DNA of 6,873 nt, from the NCBI GenBank assembly GCA_946482165.1, contig CAMLQS010000277.1, positions 1 to 6,873 on the forward strand, written 5' to 3'. The translations under genes and the position numbers were made by a program. Source of the stretch: an uncultured Verrucomicrobiota bacterium. GTDB taxonomy: Bacteria > Verrucomicrobiota > Verrucomicrobiae > Opitutales > Opitutaceae. This document shows, piece after piece, positions 5,167 to 6,873 of the stretch; within the stretch, counting starts at the first letter, position 1, and each line of letters opens with the position of its first letter. The notes under the pieces are model-generated. The model worked only from the letters and a program-made list of their open reading frames with translations. It was not told the origin of the DNA and searched no databases.

Positions 5167-6873
5167 ATGACGCAGAGCACCCCGTGGGCGGAGACCTTGG
5201 CGGAATTTCTTCGGCGAGAGCCGGGAGTGGAAGCGGTGCGGATCGATGCCGCGGCGCGAAAGGTTCATGTGGCGACCTTGGGCCCGGTGGATGTCGAAGC
5301 GCTGCGCGAGCGGCTGGTCGAGACCTTGGCCGTGATCGAAGAAGATTTGTCGAAGGCGGGGGCGGGCGGGGCGGCGCCGGCGGGTTATACGATAACGCGC
5401 GAGGCGGGCGTGGTGCAGCTCAGCGGGCCTGCGTGCGAGACGGCGCCGAAGCTTTGGCGTTGGAAGGAATACGAGTGGCCCGATACCGGAGACGACGGCC
5501 ACGACCATGACCACGACGAGGATTGGCGCGAGTTGGCCGCCTATGCGGCGGTGTGCGGGGTTTTTGGCCTTGCGGGGTGGGGGCTGAAGCAGGCGGGCGT
5601 CGGGCCGGCTTGGCTCGCTCCGACGCTGGGCGGCGTGGCGCTGGTGGCAGGCGGGTGGGACGCGGCGAAGGACTCGTGGGAAAACCTGCGCAAGGCGAAG
5701 CTGGACATCCATTTTCTGATGCTCGCGGTGGCGGTGGGGGCGACCTTCATCGGGGCGTGGAGCGAGGCGGTGTTGTTGCTGTTTTTGTTTTCGGCTTCGG
5801 GCGCGATGGAGGCCTATGCGGACGAGCGCACGCATCGCGAAGTCGATGCCTTGCTCAAGGCGGCGCCGAAGCAGGCGACTCTGGTGGATCGCGATGGCCG
5901 CGAGAAGATCGTGCCCGTCGAGGAAGTCGGCATCGGCGATCTCGTGCGGGTGAAGCCGGGCGAGGCGTTTTGCGCGGACGGCGTGGTCGAGAGCGGCGAG
6001 AGCGGCGCGGACGAGTCGGCGCTGACGGGCGAGGCGGTGCCGGTGGAGAAGGCGCGCGGCGATCAGGTTTTCAGCGGCACGATCAACGTCGGCGGAACGC
6101 TCGACTGGCGGGTGGCGCGGTTGCCGGCGGAGAGCACGCTGCAAAAGATCATTCGCCTGATCCATGGCGCGCAGCGGCTGCGCGCGCCGAGCCAGCGTTT
6201 CACGGACAAGTTCGGCACGGGCTACACCTACCTCGTGCTGGGCGCGTGCGCGGCGATGTTTTTTGTCTGGTGGCTGGGCTTCAAGCTGGAGCCGTGGCGC
6301 GGGACGGAGGAGACGCCCTCGGCGTTTTACCGGGCGATGACGTTGCTCGTGGTGATGAGTCCCTGCGCGCTGGTGTTGTCGATCCCGTCGGCCATCCTTG
6401 CGGCGATCGCGTGGGGCGCGCGGCACGGCGTGCTGTTTCGCGGCGGGGCGGCGGTGGAGAAGCTGGCGGAGGTCGAGGTGATCGCCCTCGACAAGACCGG
6501 CACGCTCACGACGGGTGAGCTGGCGGTGGAGGCCTACGAGAGTTTTCCGCCCGGGCGGGAGCGCGAGGTGATGGAAATCGCGTTCGCGCTCGAGGCGCGT
6601 TCGGAGCATCCGCTGGCGCGCGCGATCGTGCGCGACGGGCGGGCGCGGGGTTTGCCTGAGCTCGACGTCGACGGGTTCGAATCGATGACGGGGCAAGGCG
6701 TGCGCGGGCGCGTGCGCGGCGCGGCGGTGATGCTTGGGCGGCGGGAGTTGCTGGAGAAGGGGCCGTTGAAGGGCTGGGCGGAAAAATTGCCGCACTCGGC
6801 GGCGGAGTTTGCGGAGGTGTGGGTGGTCGGGCCGGATTTTCTCGGGCGCGTGCTTTTGCGCGACGCGATCCGG
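5167..6873 (+). CDS. Heavy-metal P-type ATPase, SPC-motif P1B-4-like exporter (3' end cut by window)
   Basis: The first 569 residues of an inner-membrane metal-exporting ATPase are present. Residues about 8-62 resemble an HMA-like ferredoxin fold (EPGVEAVRIDAAARKVHV) but lack the C-x-x-C metal site. A His/Asp cluster DDGHDHDHDED (109-119; His at 112, 114, 116) sits just before the first membrane segment and may bind metal. Membrane segments are visible at about 123-140, 148-163, 183-195, 200-212, 353-372 and 387-415. The transport motif S-P-C (398-400) replaces the C-P-C of copper/zinc pumps and is typical of P1B-4 pumps, which export Co2+, Fe2+ or Ni2+. The actuator loop reads DESALTGEA (T287-A290), the phosphorylation site is DKTGTLT (Asp442), and the nucleotide-domain H-P pair is SEHP (His481-Pro482). 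The hinge GDGxNDAP and the last membrane helices, including the substrate-defining TM8, lie beyond the window. Start: ATG 5167 places the protein right at the HMA-like helix. An in-frame ATG at 5140 would add nine residues and has GGAGG only two bases upstream. The frame is closed by TAA at 5023. The gene is divergent from DUF1800. Confidence 0.9.
   Translation, partial: MTQSTPWAETLAEFLRREPGVEAVRIDAAARKVHVATLGPVDVEALRERLVETLAVIEEDLSKAGAGGAAPAGYTITREAGVVQLSGPACETAPKLWRWKEYEWPDTGDDGHDHDHDEDWRELAAYAAVCGVFGLAGWGLKQAGVGPAWLAPTLGGVALVAGGWDAAKDSWENLRKAKLDIHFLMLAVAVGATFIGAWSEAVLLLFLFSASGAMEAYADERTHREVDALLKAAPKQATLVDRDGREKIVPVEEVGIGDLVRVKPGEAFCADGVVESGESGADESALTGEAVPVEKARGDQVFSGTINVGGTLDWRVARLPAESTLQKIIRLIHGAQRLRAPSQRFTDKFGTGYTYLVLGACAAMFFVWWLGFKLEPWRGTEETPSAFYRAMTLLVVMSPCALVLSIPSAILAAIAWGARHGVLFRGGAAVEKLAEVEVIALDKTGTLTTGELAVEAYESFPPGREREVMEIAFALEARSEHPLARAIVRDGRARGLPELDVDGFESMTGQGVRGRVRGAAVMLGRRELLEKGPLKGWAEKLPHSAAEFAEVWVVGPDFLGRVLLRDAIR

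Noticed and set aside
2843..5170. A 775-residue plus-strand open frame antisense to DUF1800
   Set aside because: The product is Gly/Val/Glu-rich low-complexity sequence with no recognisable motif, as expected for the antisense of a GC-rich gene.
5523..6518. A 331-residue plus-strand open frame inside the ATPase gene
   Set aside because: It lies in a different frame from the ATPase, is Gly/Arg-rich without motifs, and the ATPase frame explains the region.
5008..6795. A 595-residue minus-strand open frame opposite the metal ATPase
   Set aside because: Arg/His/Pro-rich composition and complete overlap with a P-type ATPase that has all expected motifs mark it as a shadow.
1..6873. Search for tRNA, rRNA, CRISPR, insertion-sequence or phage signatures
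   Set aside because: No repeated-spacer pattern, transposase motif or structural RNA was recognised by eye on either strand.

Overview
This is a very GC-rich window with strong G/C third-position bias, which produces many long antisense shadow reading frames. The gene content points to the Verrucomicrobiota, most like an Opitutaceae-type genome: a secreted DUF1800 protein next to a Tat-exported DUF1501 protein, verrucomicrobial calcium-binding-repeat modules ahead of DUF1800, and a short palindrome of a kind I associate with that phylum. The assignment is inference from gene families and base composition; no rRNA or other phylogenetic marker is present.

Layout. On the minus strand, reading from about 4.9 kb down to the left edge, there are three genes in a row: a 904-residue DUF1800 protein (2195-4909), a 506-residue DUF1501 protein (518-2038), and the first 150 residues of a small membrane-anchored protein with a GspG/pseudopilin-like C-terminal motif (1-452, running off the left edge). 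A near-perfect hairpin repeat sits between the last two. On the plus strand, diverging from DUF1800, a heavy-metal P-type ATPase of the SPC-motif (P1B-4-like) class starts near 5167 and runs off the right edge at residue 569. The 257-base gap between the divergent genes holds the only AT-rich island in the window, with nested inverted repeats, and is the obvious place for promoters and an operator.

How the genes may work together. All three minus-strand products carry export or membrane-anchoring signals, so they plausibly form one operon for cell-envelope or extracellular proteins. DUF1800/DUF1501 pairs are common in Planctomycetota and Verrucomicrobiota, but their biochemical role is not established. 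The ATPase is probably an independent transition-metal exporter. Nothing in the sequence ties it to the secreted proteins apart from the shared divergent promoter region.

I see no tRNA, rRNA, CRISPR array, insertion sequence, integrase or phage gene. I do not see a clearly new system. The most interesting items are the small third gene of the DUF1800/DUF1501 cluster, the hairpin repeat, the unusual N-terminus and substituted motifs of the ATPase, and the structured region around the ATPase start.
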